A stretch of 64,000 nucleotides of DNA from the NCBI GenBank assembly GCA_002007465.1, contig LNAC01000774.1:547469-611468 (forward strand), read 5' to 3'. The position numbers were made by a program, and so were the translations under genes. Positions 1 to 10,345 of the stretch are shown here, piece by piece. Position 1 is the first letter of the stretch; each line of letters opens with the position of its first letter. This DNA is from Ailurus styani. Lineage: Eukaryota > Chordata > Mammalia > Carnivora > Ailuridae. Below the pieces are notes generated by a model. That model worked only from the letters and a program-made list of their open reading frames with translations. It was not told the DNA's origin and made no database searches.

Positions 1-1865
1 ACCAAAGAGAAATATTTTTAGTTCATTATGCAGAATTTGTTAGTATGGGTTTTTAGGTGTGAATGGAATTTAAATGCAGAAATGATGTTCCTCACATTGG
101 GTGCTATTTGCTTTAAGATTTAAATGTTTAACTCTTTTCCTTTTAGTCTTATGTTCCTTTACTTTCACTAAGTGGGTCAAAACATCAGCAGTGATTTCAT
201 TTCTGTGTTATTAGGCATGCCATTTTTTTCTTAGAGTTATATAAAGCGTGTCAAGTCACATGTCCCATCCCCACTCCAACCCACTGTACTTTTTAATGGC
301 AAAGATCTGGGCTGTATTTCATCAATTTGACATGGAGATTTTTTTTCTATCTCTGTTTCTTAAATCTGTATTACAGGTTACTGTAGCATAGCATAACTGT
401 TTGTCTCAGGTCGTCAGTTACATAATATGCATTGGGCTGACTTTTAAAGTAAGACATAGTCTGGCACGATGGTGCAGTAATTATTACTTTCAGAGAAAGA
501 ATGAGTTAACCGATCTTAAATTATGTTATATTAGCCTGCCCATTTAGGATGTAAAAATGATATAAATTATGAGAGTGAAATGTTTAACCACTTGTGATTA
601 GTGCTCATGTGTCTTAACCATAGAATATTCTAAAACACATTTGTAGAGTTAGCATATTTAAGAAAGCAGTTGTTTTTGCAAAGAGAATTTATAGGCATTG
701 ACCTGAAAACATAGCAACATAGATAGGCATTTTCTATTACTAATATTCATTGCTGTACTTATACTTTTTAAATAGTGTTTCTAACTGGTTCCTTTTTATA
801 GCATTTACCAAAATTCGAAGGGTATGATCTAAAAAGGCAGGATATTCAAAGAGGTTGATCATGTTAACTTATTTTTGGCTTCCTCTTAAAATATTCAGAT
901 TTTATGCAAATAATGTCTATAACTTTTGATTGATTTCAAGAATGCTTCCTTGCTAATTTCTTCCCTTTTTTTTTTGTTCTGTCTGCCCTTTCTATCTGTA
1001 ATTTAAAAAAAAAAAAAGACTCCTTCCAAAGAAACAAAACCAGTGGTAACAATAGAGTGATTTAGAATATTAAATTATTAGTTTTAGTGTATAGCTTTTT
1101 TTTTTTTTTTAATTTCCGTAGAAATAAAAGGAGAGCAAGTATAAGAATCCTTCTCCTTGCCTTGGCTCTTTCATTTTTTTCCAGTGGCTTTTCCACTTTC
1201 CTTATCTGCCCAAGCAATGTGAGGGATACTTTAGCAACAAACTTCCTGACTTTTAACAAAGTCTGTGGGTCTAGATAGTTTGATTGAAAGTGGGCATGTA
1301 TATTGTCAAAGGGTTATTTATTTCAGAATAGTAGACAACATAGAAGGCTTATTTCATAAACCCTTTATAGGTATTACTTCTTATAGTTCCCCATGTAAAC
1401 CTATGAGTTCATTACTGTAAACTGAGACCAAAAGAAGCTGAGTAATGTTTAGAAGTGGTAGAGTCTAAACTCAGACTTAGATCTGACTGAAGAGACCAAA
1501 GTCTCAAATACCAATGTCATGAAGTATCTCTCAAGGAAATCCTGTCGTAGATTGGCATGTTTGGGACCAAGAGACACTCTCTGCCTTCATTTCTGGGCAA
1601 CCTTTTGGAATCTATTTAACCTTTAGCTGAAATAGTCAATGAGTTTTAGAGAGGTATATTGTTTTCATAAAACATATTCATTCTTTGGACTTTAGCATTT
1701 CAACAAAGATTATGACCAGTAAATGATGTTTATGCTAGGACAGAGGCCTCAGGGCAGAGGCCATCCATTTACTTGAAAATGATCTTGAGCTACCTATTAG
1801 AAAAAATTAAGCAAAACTGTCTGAAGCAAGATATGTAAATATCTGCTATGTGATGCAATGGAAAG
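1..1865. other. AT-rich non-coding DNA, no gene seen
   Basis: I see no coding region or confident repeat family here. Homopolymer runs occur at about 969-976 (T), 1,006-1,017 (A) and 1,097-1,110 (T). The two short opposed ORFs at about 1,062-1,278 are low-complexity lysine/phenylalanine translations of a T/A run and are not credible genes. Confidence 0.6.
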
Positions 1866-2060
1866 AACTTTGGAGGAGACACCCCAAGGGTCTTATCCAG
1901 GCATGGCCACTTACATAACTTTGGGCAATTACCCTGAGCCTTCTTTTCTTCCTCTGTAGAATGGTGAGCTGGAGGAATTCAAAGCATTGTTGGAGGGATT
2001 AAATGAGATATAATGCAAAATGTCAGACACATAGTAAAATAAACATTCATTCCCTTTTTC
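1866..2060 (+). mobile_element. MIR SINE remnant
   Basis: The order of core signatures fits MIR in sense orientation: a central GGCCACTTACATAACTTTGGGCAA-like segment, CCTCTGTAGAATGGTGAG, GGATTAAATGAGATA, and a final AGTAAAATAAACATTC. Divergence is high, as expected for this ancient tRNA-derived element. Confidence 0.75.
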
Positions 2061-2629
2061 TCTGTTCCAAGTTGTAAGTAAACTCAGGTGTGTTTTTGAA
2101 TGAAAGAGTGTCTATATTTTTATCATTTGCAATTTGATAAGGGTAACATGTTTACTAGTCTCTTTTTCATATTATAGTCTCATAGTTAAAATATGGATGC
2201 AGCCTTTTGAAGTTTAGTTCAATTTCCTTGGGTGCCTAAGCTGCCAAAAATAGCTTGTTTACTCTGTGTTAGGTGGTCTTAATGATATTAGAGGAAGAAG
2301 GACTGTGATGCAAAGTACTGTGTGTTGGTTTGCAGAGCATAGAGTAGAATCTTTGAACTAGGTATTCAGATGATTCCCTAATGTCTTATAGAATCATCAA
2401 TAGTTTCAATTTTTATATAACTCTGAAAAATGTAGTCTTCTCTGAGAGGAGATCAGAACCACAGTGAAATGTCTCACAATTCTGAAATCCTGCATGAGAC
2501 AGCAACGAAAACATTGTGTTCTTTCAGCCATGCATTTTGGAATAGTTATTTAGTAATTAGATTTTGAATCAGATTTTTTTTTTGGTCCTAAATCAGTGTT
2601 TTTCTTTTCTGCTATAAAATATGTGGTTT
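2061..2629. other. Non-coding DNA, nothing recognised
   Basis: AT-rich sequence without a credible ORF, RNA gene or confident repeat match. A T-run at about 2,574-2,582 precedes the L1 fragment. Confidence 0.5.
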
Positions 2630-2940
2630 ACATAAGAGACTCTTAATCTCACGAAACAAACAGGGTTACTGGGGGGTGAGTGGTAGGGATAGGGTGGCTG
2701 GGTTATGGACATTGGGGAGAGTATGTGCTATGGTGAGTGCTGTGAAATGTGTAAGCCTAATGATTCACAGACCTGTTCCCCTAGGGCAATTAATACATTA
2801 TATGTTAATTAAAAATTAAAAAAATAAAGAAATAACATTAAAATGTGAAAAAGGAGAGAAAACCTGTAATAAAAATAGATATTATTCTTTAAAATAAATA
2901 AACAAACAAACAAATAAATAAATAAAATATGTGGTTTAAA
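2630..2940 (+). mobile_element. 5'-truncated young LINE-1 3' end
   Basis: The segment begins AAGAGACTCTTAATCTCACG and carries the G-rich 3' UTR typical of carnivore L1 (GGGGGGTGAGTGGTAGGG) and GGTGAGTGCTGTGAAATGTG. It ends in an A-rich tail with AAATAAATAAATAAA. Only the 3' UTR is present, consistent with truncated target-primed reverse transcription. A near-repeat of AAAATATGTGGTTTA (about 2,616-2,630 and 2,924-2,938) flanks it and is a plausible target-site duplication. Confidence 0.8.
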
Positions 2941-4082
2941 TAAAATATTCCTGGACATGGTACATATTAAAGAGATGATCTTAGATGTGCTCTGAAGGGG
3001 AGGGAGACTACCCCATTATATTTTATTCTCAAATTGTCTCTTATTTTACTCAAAGTTTCAAAAACAAAGAAATTAGTGTTATTATAAAATTTACTTATTT
3101 TGGTTATATATAATGACTTTCTCATATGTTAATAAAATCTGAGGGGTTTTTTTTCCCACTTGGGTATGTTTTTATGATCAAATGAGACATTTAGTTCATA
3201 GAAGTGGAAAGAAGGGTTTAGATTTTCTCTGTGATAGAAGACAAAGGTGAAAAGGGCTCTGAACTCAGAGTGAGAGGCCTGCGTTTCGGTTCCTATTCTT
3301 CCATCAGCTCGCTTTCTTATATTACTCAGGTCAGTCACCCGAGCTAGTTGCTAGTGTACAGCAGAGGCTGAAGTAGGTGAGGTTTTAATTTTTGTCCCTT
3401 AGGGAGTTACAGAGTATGGAGGGACTGAGGAAGAAAAAGCCAAGGTGATACTGCTTGCGTACACTCACTTAACTGGCCTATCTACTTTATATAGAAATTC
3501 TGTATAAAATTGCATTGAAAGAAGAGTGTCACATTTACCCAAAATATAAATAATAATAATAATTTTTTTAAAAAATTGAATCTGCTCAGCCAGATTATCT
3601 CCAATTTCCCCTTCCAATTCTGAAATTCATTGTAACTGTATTCCTCACCGTCATTACTTGGGAGCAGAGTGAAAGGCAGACAGGACTATGAATCAGAAGA
3701 CCTGTGTTCTACCTCAGGTTATGGTACTACTTACTTGAACAGGTAATCGTTTCTTAGTTATTTGGATTACTCTTCTTTACAGAAACTTCCTGTTCTATAG
3801 TTTGTGGTTCTAGACTATCATAAGCCTGGTTTATTTTGTGATAGAGCTATAAATATTCATTTGGAACGTATTTCTAAATAAGAATACTTGGTGAACTAAA
3901 GTTCAGTGTTGATCAGAATACGTGATTCTCGTGGGCACAGGTGTTATCCATAAACTTCGCAGAAAATAAAAGCCGATCCATCTTTTACTTTCAATTTTAA
4001 GTTACTCTGATATAGTAGAGTATTAGTATAATTGATCTAAAAGGGATTACTTAAAAATATTTTAAGTTCTACTTTTAGGGTC
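2941..4082. other. Non-coding DNA with faint MIR-like traces
   Basis: No gene is supported. Segments at about 3,215-3,360 and 3,670-3,790 have the composition and word order of decayed MIR cores (for example GAATCAGAAGACCTGTGTTC) but are too diverged to assign firmly. An AAT-rich stretch lies at about 3,547-3,575. Confidence 0.45.
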
Positions 4083-4425
4083 CATTACATGATTTTTTTC
4101 TTTTTGTTTTTGAACGGGGCAGAGGTACTTTATTTCACTGTATGGACTAAAATATAAAATCAAAGATCAGAGTTTTTCAGTGGGGACAAAGAAGAAATGT
4201 TATGAATATCCAGGTATAATCAAAATTAAGCACAACCTAGAACCAATTCAGAAAGCTCAATAAACTTCAAAGTGGCTTTCACACATTAATTAATTCTCAT
4301 GGCATCCCAAGGATGAAAGAAATTTAATTATCATATTCTGGTTACTGATAACCACGGGAAGAATCTGAATGGATTGAAAATGTACCATTTTAAGAAGGCA
4401 GGTCAAGAAATATTTCATCAAATAT
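4083..4425 (-). other. Possible 3' fragment of a retroposed transcript
   Basis: A T-rich start (about 4,092-4,112) is followed by TTTATT (AATAAA on the minus strand, about 4,130-4,135) and then about 300 bp of unassigned AT-rich sequence. That arrangement matches the tail end of a minus-strand retroposed mRNA. No coding sequence is recognised, so the source gene is unknown and the call is tentative. Confidence 0.25.
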
Positions 4426-4494
4426 TAAGGACCTACCATATCATTAGCTCTACACAAGACACAAAGTATCCCACTAACATGGCCTATTTTACAG

Positions 4495-4880
4495 CCTTTT
4501 TTTTTTTTAATAGGCTTTGTTTTTTTTAGAGCACTGCTCTGAAAGCAGGGTATAGAGACTTTCCATATGTCCTCTGCCCCCCCCACAGCCTCCCACATCA
4601 TCAGCATCCCCCATCGGAGCAGTGCTTTTGTTGTAATTGATGACTCTACACTGACACATTATTGCCCAGAGTCCATAGTTTACATTAGTATTCAGTGGGT
4701 TTGGACAAATGTATAATAATACATATCTACCATAATGGTATCATAACAGAATGGTTTCTCTGCCCTAAAAATTCCCTGTGCTCTGCCTGTTCGTCCCTCT
4801 GTTCCCCCTAACCCTGGGCAACCACTAATCTTTTTATTATCTGCATAGTTTTGCCTTTATTACATGATGTTTTGGAAAAG
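4495..4880 (-). mobile_element. Old LINE-1 (L1M-type) 3' UTR fragment
   Basis: The plus strand reads as the antisense of an old mammalian L1 3' region. Landmarks are CCTCTGCCCCCCCCACAGCC, CCATAGTTTACATTAG, GGTTTGGACAAATGTATAAT, TCTGCCCTAAAAATTCCCTG and GGGCAACCACTAATCTTTTT. The element therefore lies on the minus strand and is 5'-truncated. Confidence 0.8.
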
Positions 4881-5599
4881 CAAGTTTGTTTTTAACTTTT
4901 GCTTAGGTTTTATATTAAAATTAGTTTGTATTTCTATAAACTGACTACCCTAGCTCACGAGGCAGGTGAAAGGTGGCCTGGAAATTCACAGAGTGAGTAT
5001 TTCATATGTACAATCACTGAAGGAGATATCTACTCATGAGTATTTCATTATTCGGAATACCCTAAATTTCAAGGCTTATTGTTGAGAGTACATGGAATGC
5101 ATTTCATATACTGGATTATGTTTTTGTAACTACAAATTCTGTTAGAAGGGATGGACTAGAAGAAACATTATTAAGTTCCACACAAAACAGCTATTCAAGG
5201 ACACATGAAGGAATTAATAAGTTTTTCTAAGTTTTTTTATGAAGAGAATGGCCATCCCTGCTCCCCACTCTCACCAACCAAATAATCTCTGACTGTCTCC
5301 TCACAGAGTTATGGCCATGGGAAAATGCTGACGAAATGGTAATTTAAGACAAGATAATATGAATGGGTCACTGGAGCAGAGGGAAATGTAACATTATGGG
5401 CAAATAGAGCCCTCCCTACCCCCAAAAGTTCCATAGATATTTGGGTCAGAGTTTAGGCCTTAGAGACAGAGGCAGAAGAAATGTTCCAAAAGAAAAAGTG
5501 GAAGGGTGGCAAACCCAAACTTCCTGAATTTTGGAATTATTTTCCAGGCTGCTCTGGCACTGATGAGTACCAAGTTTCTTCCTCCTTCATTGGCCTACC
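4881..5599. other. Non-coding DNA, nothing recognised
   Basis: No ORF of credible composition, RNA gene or confident repeat is visible. Base composition is moderately AT-rich. Confidence 0.5.
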
Positions 5600-5846
5600 C
5601 AGGGTTTCTCACCTGGGCACTGTTGACATTAGGACTCAGTGATTCTTTGTTGTGTGGGCTTTGTTGATGCTTAGCGGCATGGGCAACAGCTCCCCCACAT
5701 CCTACCCTCTCAGTTTGTAACAACCAAAAATATCTCTAGACCCTCTAGATGCCAATAGCACCTCTCAGATGTGGCTGCCAAAGATGTCACCAGACAATGG
5801 CTAATGTCCCTTAGGGAGCAAAATCACTCGCAGTTGAGAACCGCCG
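5600..5846 (-). mobile_element. MER20 (hAT-Charlie non-autonomous DNA transposon)
   Basis: It starts CAGGGTTTCTCACCTGGGCA and ends GCAGTTGAGAACCGCCG, matching the terminal inverted repeats of MER20. Internal words such as GATGTCACCAGACAATGGC, AATGTCCCTTAGGGAGCAAA and ACAACCAAAAATATCTC match the element in reverse orientation. The small ORF at 5,771-5,971 is a chance frame across its end. No clear 8-bp target duplication remains. Confidence 0.8.
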
Positions 5847-8800
5847 ACCGAGCACATTCCCTAAAATACTGGTTTGTACACTCAGTTGCACTTCACCTAG
5901 AAGAACAGAGAACCCAACCTCCATTTAACGTTGCATACCCTTTACTGAGATATGTTCCAGGTTCCGAATGACTGACTTACAATGAGCTTTTATACCACAG
6001 CTCACTTATAAATGAAGGAGTATGTATTTGTCTTTGTTCTCACTCCAGATATAGTATACACTGAAGGTGATACACAAAAAGATGTTGTGACCTGTCGAAC
6101 ATGTTTTATAAATGAAGTTGTGCATCTCCTTTTTGCATTGGTGCTGGGACTCTTTTTCTTCAAAATATTTCATTCATGCTTAATGTCACAATGATTATTG
6201 CATTTTGTATCTTCTCATTAAAAGGAACAATAAACTAGTAAATATTTGCATGAAAAGAGGGCATGTAAATACTCAAATACTAGTTATTTAGTATTTTTAA
6301 ACCAGGTTTAGGTGGGCAAAAGTGTGAGTCCCAGTAAAATAATTCTGAATCTCAAAGGTTAGGTTAAGATGACATTGGTGAGTTTCATTTTATGAAAGGT
6401 ATCACAACTTTTTTAAAGTATCTTGCCTGAGAGTCAGAAACAAAATGACCCTGGTCCGGACTCTTCCTTGAATAAGCCCTGTGACATGGGAAAATGAGCT
6501 CACCTCTCAGGCTTTAGAGATTCTTCGTCTTCAGATCTCAGAGGAGGGACAAACTGAATGGCCTTCCAGAACTATGCCAGCTCAAACATAGTGTCAGATT
6601 TTTAAAAATATGTTTGTGAACTATACATTTTTAAAATTTTTTTTAGTTTTAAATCTGTTACAGAGTAGTAATACCTGAAGGAAGACCATAAGTTAGAGGG
6701 AAGAACTAGGTATAAATGTCATCCAAAGATGACTCCAAATAAACTCATCTATTAAATTAAGCTGTGTATTATATAAAATGGAAAGAGATACTCATGCAGT
6801 GCTAACAATTACTAGCTATGAACTACAGGAAGTAGTTTCTGTGGGTGACCAGTTTTGCCCTCAAGTATTCTGCAAGAGGAACATTTAAAAGTTAAAAAAG
6901 CAAGAGTGTGCCTTTGACAATAACTGAAAACCAAGCTGTCAGAATCATTTTTATTTTTTGCTTCTACTTTGTATAAAAAGTTTGTGAAGACATCAAATAA
7001 TGTGAAAGAAATCTCATGGTCGGTCATCTTTATAAAACCATTTAATTGGCTCTGGCTAGTATAGTCTGTGAATCTTTTAAACACAGTAGAGACTGCTTTT
7101 CAAATACCAGTGCCATATTATATAAGTCCAGCTCACTCCCTCAGCAAATGTAGTTTCCTACCTTTAACATTGTTTTTTATTGATAAAGGATAGATATTTA
7201 GATGTCCTCTATCCAGTTCTGTGGCTGGGTGTGGAGAAAAAAGTTCTAATTCCTTCATCTACTACAGTAGCAAATATATTTTCATTCTGTCTCAGTTAAA
7301 TGCAGAGCTTCAAATGTTGTCATATGTCATAAAATTAAATAGCTCCTTTTCAAATTTAGCTATAATATTTGACAATCATCATTCAGAACAGTGACCAGAA
7401 TAATAAAAATAATTCTCTCCTTTCCTGAACACTTTTTAATTTTTCTTCCTGCATTTAATTGCTTTACTAAATTATAGACATAATACATGACACTTCTAAC
7501 CATTTTGAGATCGATTGTTAATGAAAGGGGCGTAGAGAAACCAGAACTAATCTGGAAGTTTATCTCTAAAATGCAGTTATTGGGTGATGTCGATAGATTA
7601 TCAAATTTCTCCATTCTCTTATGTAGGTGATGATGGCCTCTAAGGATGATCATTAATTTTTGGCTGTTGGTTTATTTCTTTGACATGCAGACTGAAATGT
7701 AAAGATTTAAGCAGTTTCATCTGAATTAAAACCCAGGTTTGCCTTAGAAGTATCAGGGCAAGGTCACAGAGTTTTCCTGGGCTTCAGTGTCCTTTGTATA
7801 GAATGGAAATAATGGGTTTTTTCTTAAGAATACCATGGAGGATGCCTAATAATGAGAGTTATGTTCATGCCACATATTAAATATCATTTCTAAATGATAG
7901 GATTTGATCAAATTATCTTAGCATCTTTCTGCTTCTCTCAGGTAAAATTGCAGTAGTTGGACTCATAAAAATTGAAGAATAGAACTCAGTCTCTCATATA
8001 ACTTCTTATGGTATTAATAGGGTGAAAGGAAAGCAATCTTTTGGGAAAGAAGGTTCAAAGATAATGTGAGGAGGGGGAGAAGTGGGATACATTTCCAGAA
8101 TCATGCAAATTATTGTGCTCTGATAATTCAGTTGGAATTTAAACCCTACTTTTGAAATAGATGCTGTTTCTTTCATAAACAAATCTGAGAGCCAGTTTTT
8201 TTTTTCTGTCTTTAAAAGGGAACATACTTCATAGTTGCATTAATTTTTAAAATACTAAAATAACAGGGTGGCAGCACTCAGTAAGAAACCAGTGTGGCTT
8301 TGGCTACGTTTCTGTTGCTTCTAAGTTCTTTTCAAATATTATAATTAACTGTATTCTTTATGCTGTTTAATCTGCTTATCCTAATTTTCCATGCTATCCT
8401 TGAGCTGATCTATCCCCTCAGTAAGAAAGAAAATGAGGAGAAAATAGTTTGTGTCTTACTGTGGTGATTGCTATGTCTTGCATGAAGCTTTCTTTATATG
8501 TAAATTGTATTTCCTCCTCATTCCAATCCATTATTTTTTCCTATCTCTAGATATAAGGTTCTTAACGATGTTGGAGATTTCATCAGATGAGGACAGACAG
8601 CTGGTGAACATTCTCTGGCTCTTCAACCTCTTTTCCATATCTTACCAAAATCCCTTTCCTTGGCAAATACCTAGAAATATTAAGAAGTCCAAATATTCAG
8701 GAAAATTTTTATTATAATGCTTGCTTTTCTGTGATTTCACCCCCTTGTGTCAAGTCATTTGGTGAGATAATCATGCTATTATGTGGAAATAGTTTCCTCT

Positions 8801-9054
8801 TCTAGAATTAAATTTGATTCTAATTTTACCACTGTCAAGTTCATTCATCTATTATCAAGGACCAAAAGAGTTTTAACAATGTCCCTATTTTTTATTTTTT
8901 TTCCTTTCCCTTGCTTCCCTCTTTTATAAAAGTTGACAGATGTGAATCCCAGGGCAGCTTAAGAGGGCATATCAAAATCGGCACCATAAAGTATTTAACT
9001 TAGGAAACTTGGAGCTATTCTGAACATGTTTAAATCACTGCTCTTCACAAATAG
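5847..9054. other. Non-coding DNA upstream of the candidate exon
   Basis: Over 3 kb of AT-rich sequence has no recognised gene. A decayed MIR-like core is possible at about 6,425-6,600. ORFs such as 6,812-7,084 and 7,360-7,653 (minus) or 8,451-8,717 (plus) have no recognised domains and look like chance frames. If the block at 9,055 is an exon, this stretch would be intron. Confidence 0.5.
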
Positions 9055-9180
9055 GAGGAAGAAGGCACCTATGACCAAACGCTTGAGTTCCGCAGAGGAG
9101 GTGATGGCCAGCCAAGAAGATCCGCTCGGCCCACCCAACAGTTTTACCAACCTCCCCGGGCCCGGAACTAAGAAGAGAAG
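9055..9180 (+). CDS. Candidate internal coding exon, gene not recognised
   Basis: A sharply GC-rich 126-nt block in AT-rich DNA, bounded by an acceptor-like ...CTTCACAAATAG and a donor-like AAG|GTAAAA. One frame is open throughout and reads roughly [15 protein letters not shown], then [17 protein letters not shown], then LPGPGTKKR. Length 126 is a multiple of three, so the exon would be phase-symmetric. A second plus frame is also open until a TAA at about 9,170 (it ends FYQPPRARN), so the true frame is not certain. The basic, proline-rich residues suggest a disordered region of a regulatory or nuclear protein, but I do not recognise the protein. No further exon of the same gene was found. 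It could instead be a conserved noncoding element or a short retrocopy fragment. Confidence 0.4.
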
Positions 9181-10067
9181 GTAAAATTGGCATTGTGAGA
9201 TGGCATTTATGTTGAATATGTAAATCCAGTTGTTAATATTTCATAATAATATAATAGGAAAAGCTGATGTTTCAAACCTTTCAATTATGAAGTATATAAG
9301 ATTATACCATGGCTACAAGCTACTTTTCCACCAAACCTTTCCCCACAAATGCTACCTCTAACCCCATTTTTTTCTCTATACCCACTTTCTTCTACTGGAG
9401 GTGATGCCAATCAGTGAAATGTCTTTAAGTTTGAAAGCCAGGAAGAAAATAAAAGGAAACAAAGGACCGGATAATCACCAACTTGGAAAATTAAGTTTTT
9501 TATTGTTTAATTAATTTTAATCCTTTTTAAGAAAGAGGAAACATTTTCATAGTGTATCTTCAGGAATTGGATAACGTGATTGCTTATAGAGATGGGATTT
9601 GGGGGCCCTGTGCTATTGATCCAGAAACTTTCATCTTAGAGTTTCAAAGAGTTAGTCTCTGAAAATCATCTTCAACAAGAAGAATGAGAAATATAACAAA
9701 GAAGTCAGGAAATTATGGGACCAATCAAAGCATCTCATTTTGATCAATAAAGACCTTATTTTTTAATGTGTTATTAGAAGGAAATACTTTTGTCATCTTT
9801 AGTAATATTTTTTTTCATTTATGCCAGGACTTCTGAGTATTTTCAGAGTTTTCCCATTACAGCTTTTGTTATATATCACTCTAAAGACTATGAGACTATT
9901 TTAGACTTAACTATATCTTTTCTCTCAGTCTCTTCTTCTCAGTAACAAGACCATTGAGCATTTTTAAGAAATTGTTCTCAATTTCTCATTTCACCTATTC
10001 ATTTTGCTAAGGCTGTTATCCACATTGTATTTTCCCCCTTATAAGTGACCCTCTCAATTTTTCAAAC
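9181..10067. other. Non-coding DNA downstream of the candidate exon
   Basis: AT-rich sequence with no credible ORF or RNA gene; it would be intronic if the 9,055-9,180 block is a real exon. Confidence 0.5.
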
Positions 10068-10345
10068 CAGCTGTGGCTTTTTAGCACTTGAAATGCAGCT
10101 AGTCTGAATTGAGACGTGCTATAAATGAAAAATACATATCAGATTTTAAAGACTTAGGTAAAAAAATAAGATATCAATAATTTGTATTGTTTATGTATTG
10201 AAATGAGACTATTTCTGATAGAGTAAATAAAATATGTCACTAAAGTTAATCTCACCTATTTGTGCTTTTTTTAATGTGACTAACGGAAAACTTAAAATCG
10301 CTTATGTGTCTCACGTTGTATTTGTGCTGGGCAGCCCTGCCCCAG
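10068..10345 (+). mobile_element. Ancient DNA-transposon (MER-type) remnant
   Basis: The segment has the familiar series AGCACTTGAAATGCAGCTAG, GAATTGAGACGTGCTATAA, AATAAAATATGTCACTAAAG, and ends near TGTATTTGTGCTGGGCAGC. This matches an old mammalian non-autonomous DNA transposon whose ends read as TGGACAGC. I am not certain of the subfamily name. Confidence 0.55.

Noticed and set aside
1062..1278. Opposed short ORFs rich in Lys or Phe
   Set aside because: They translate a homopolymeric T/A run in two directions.
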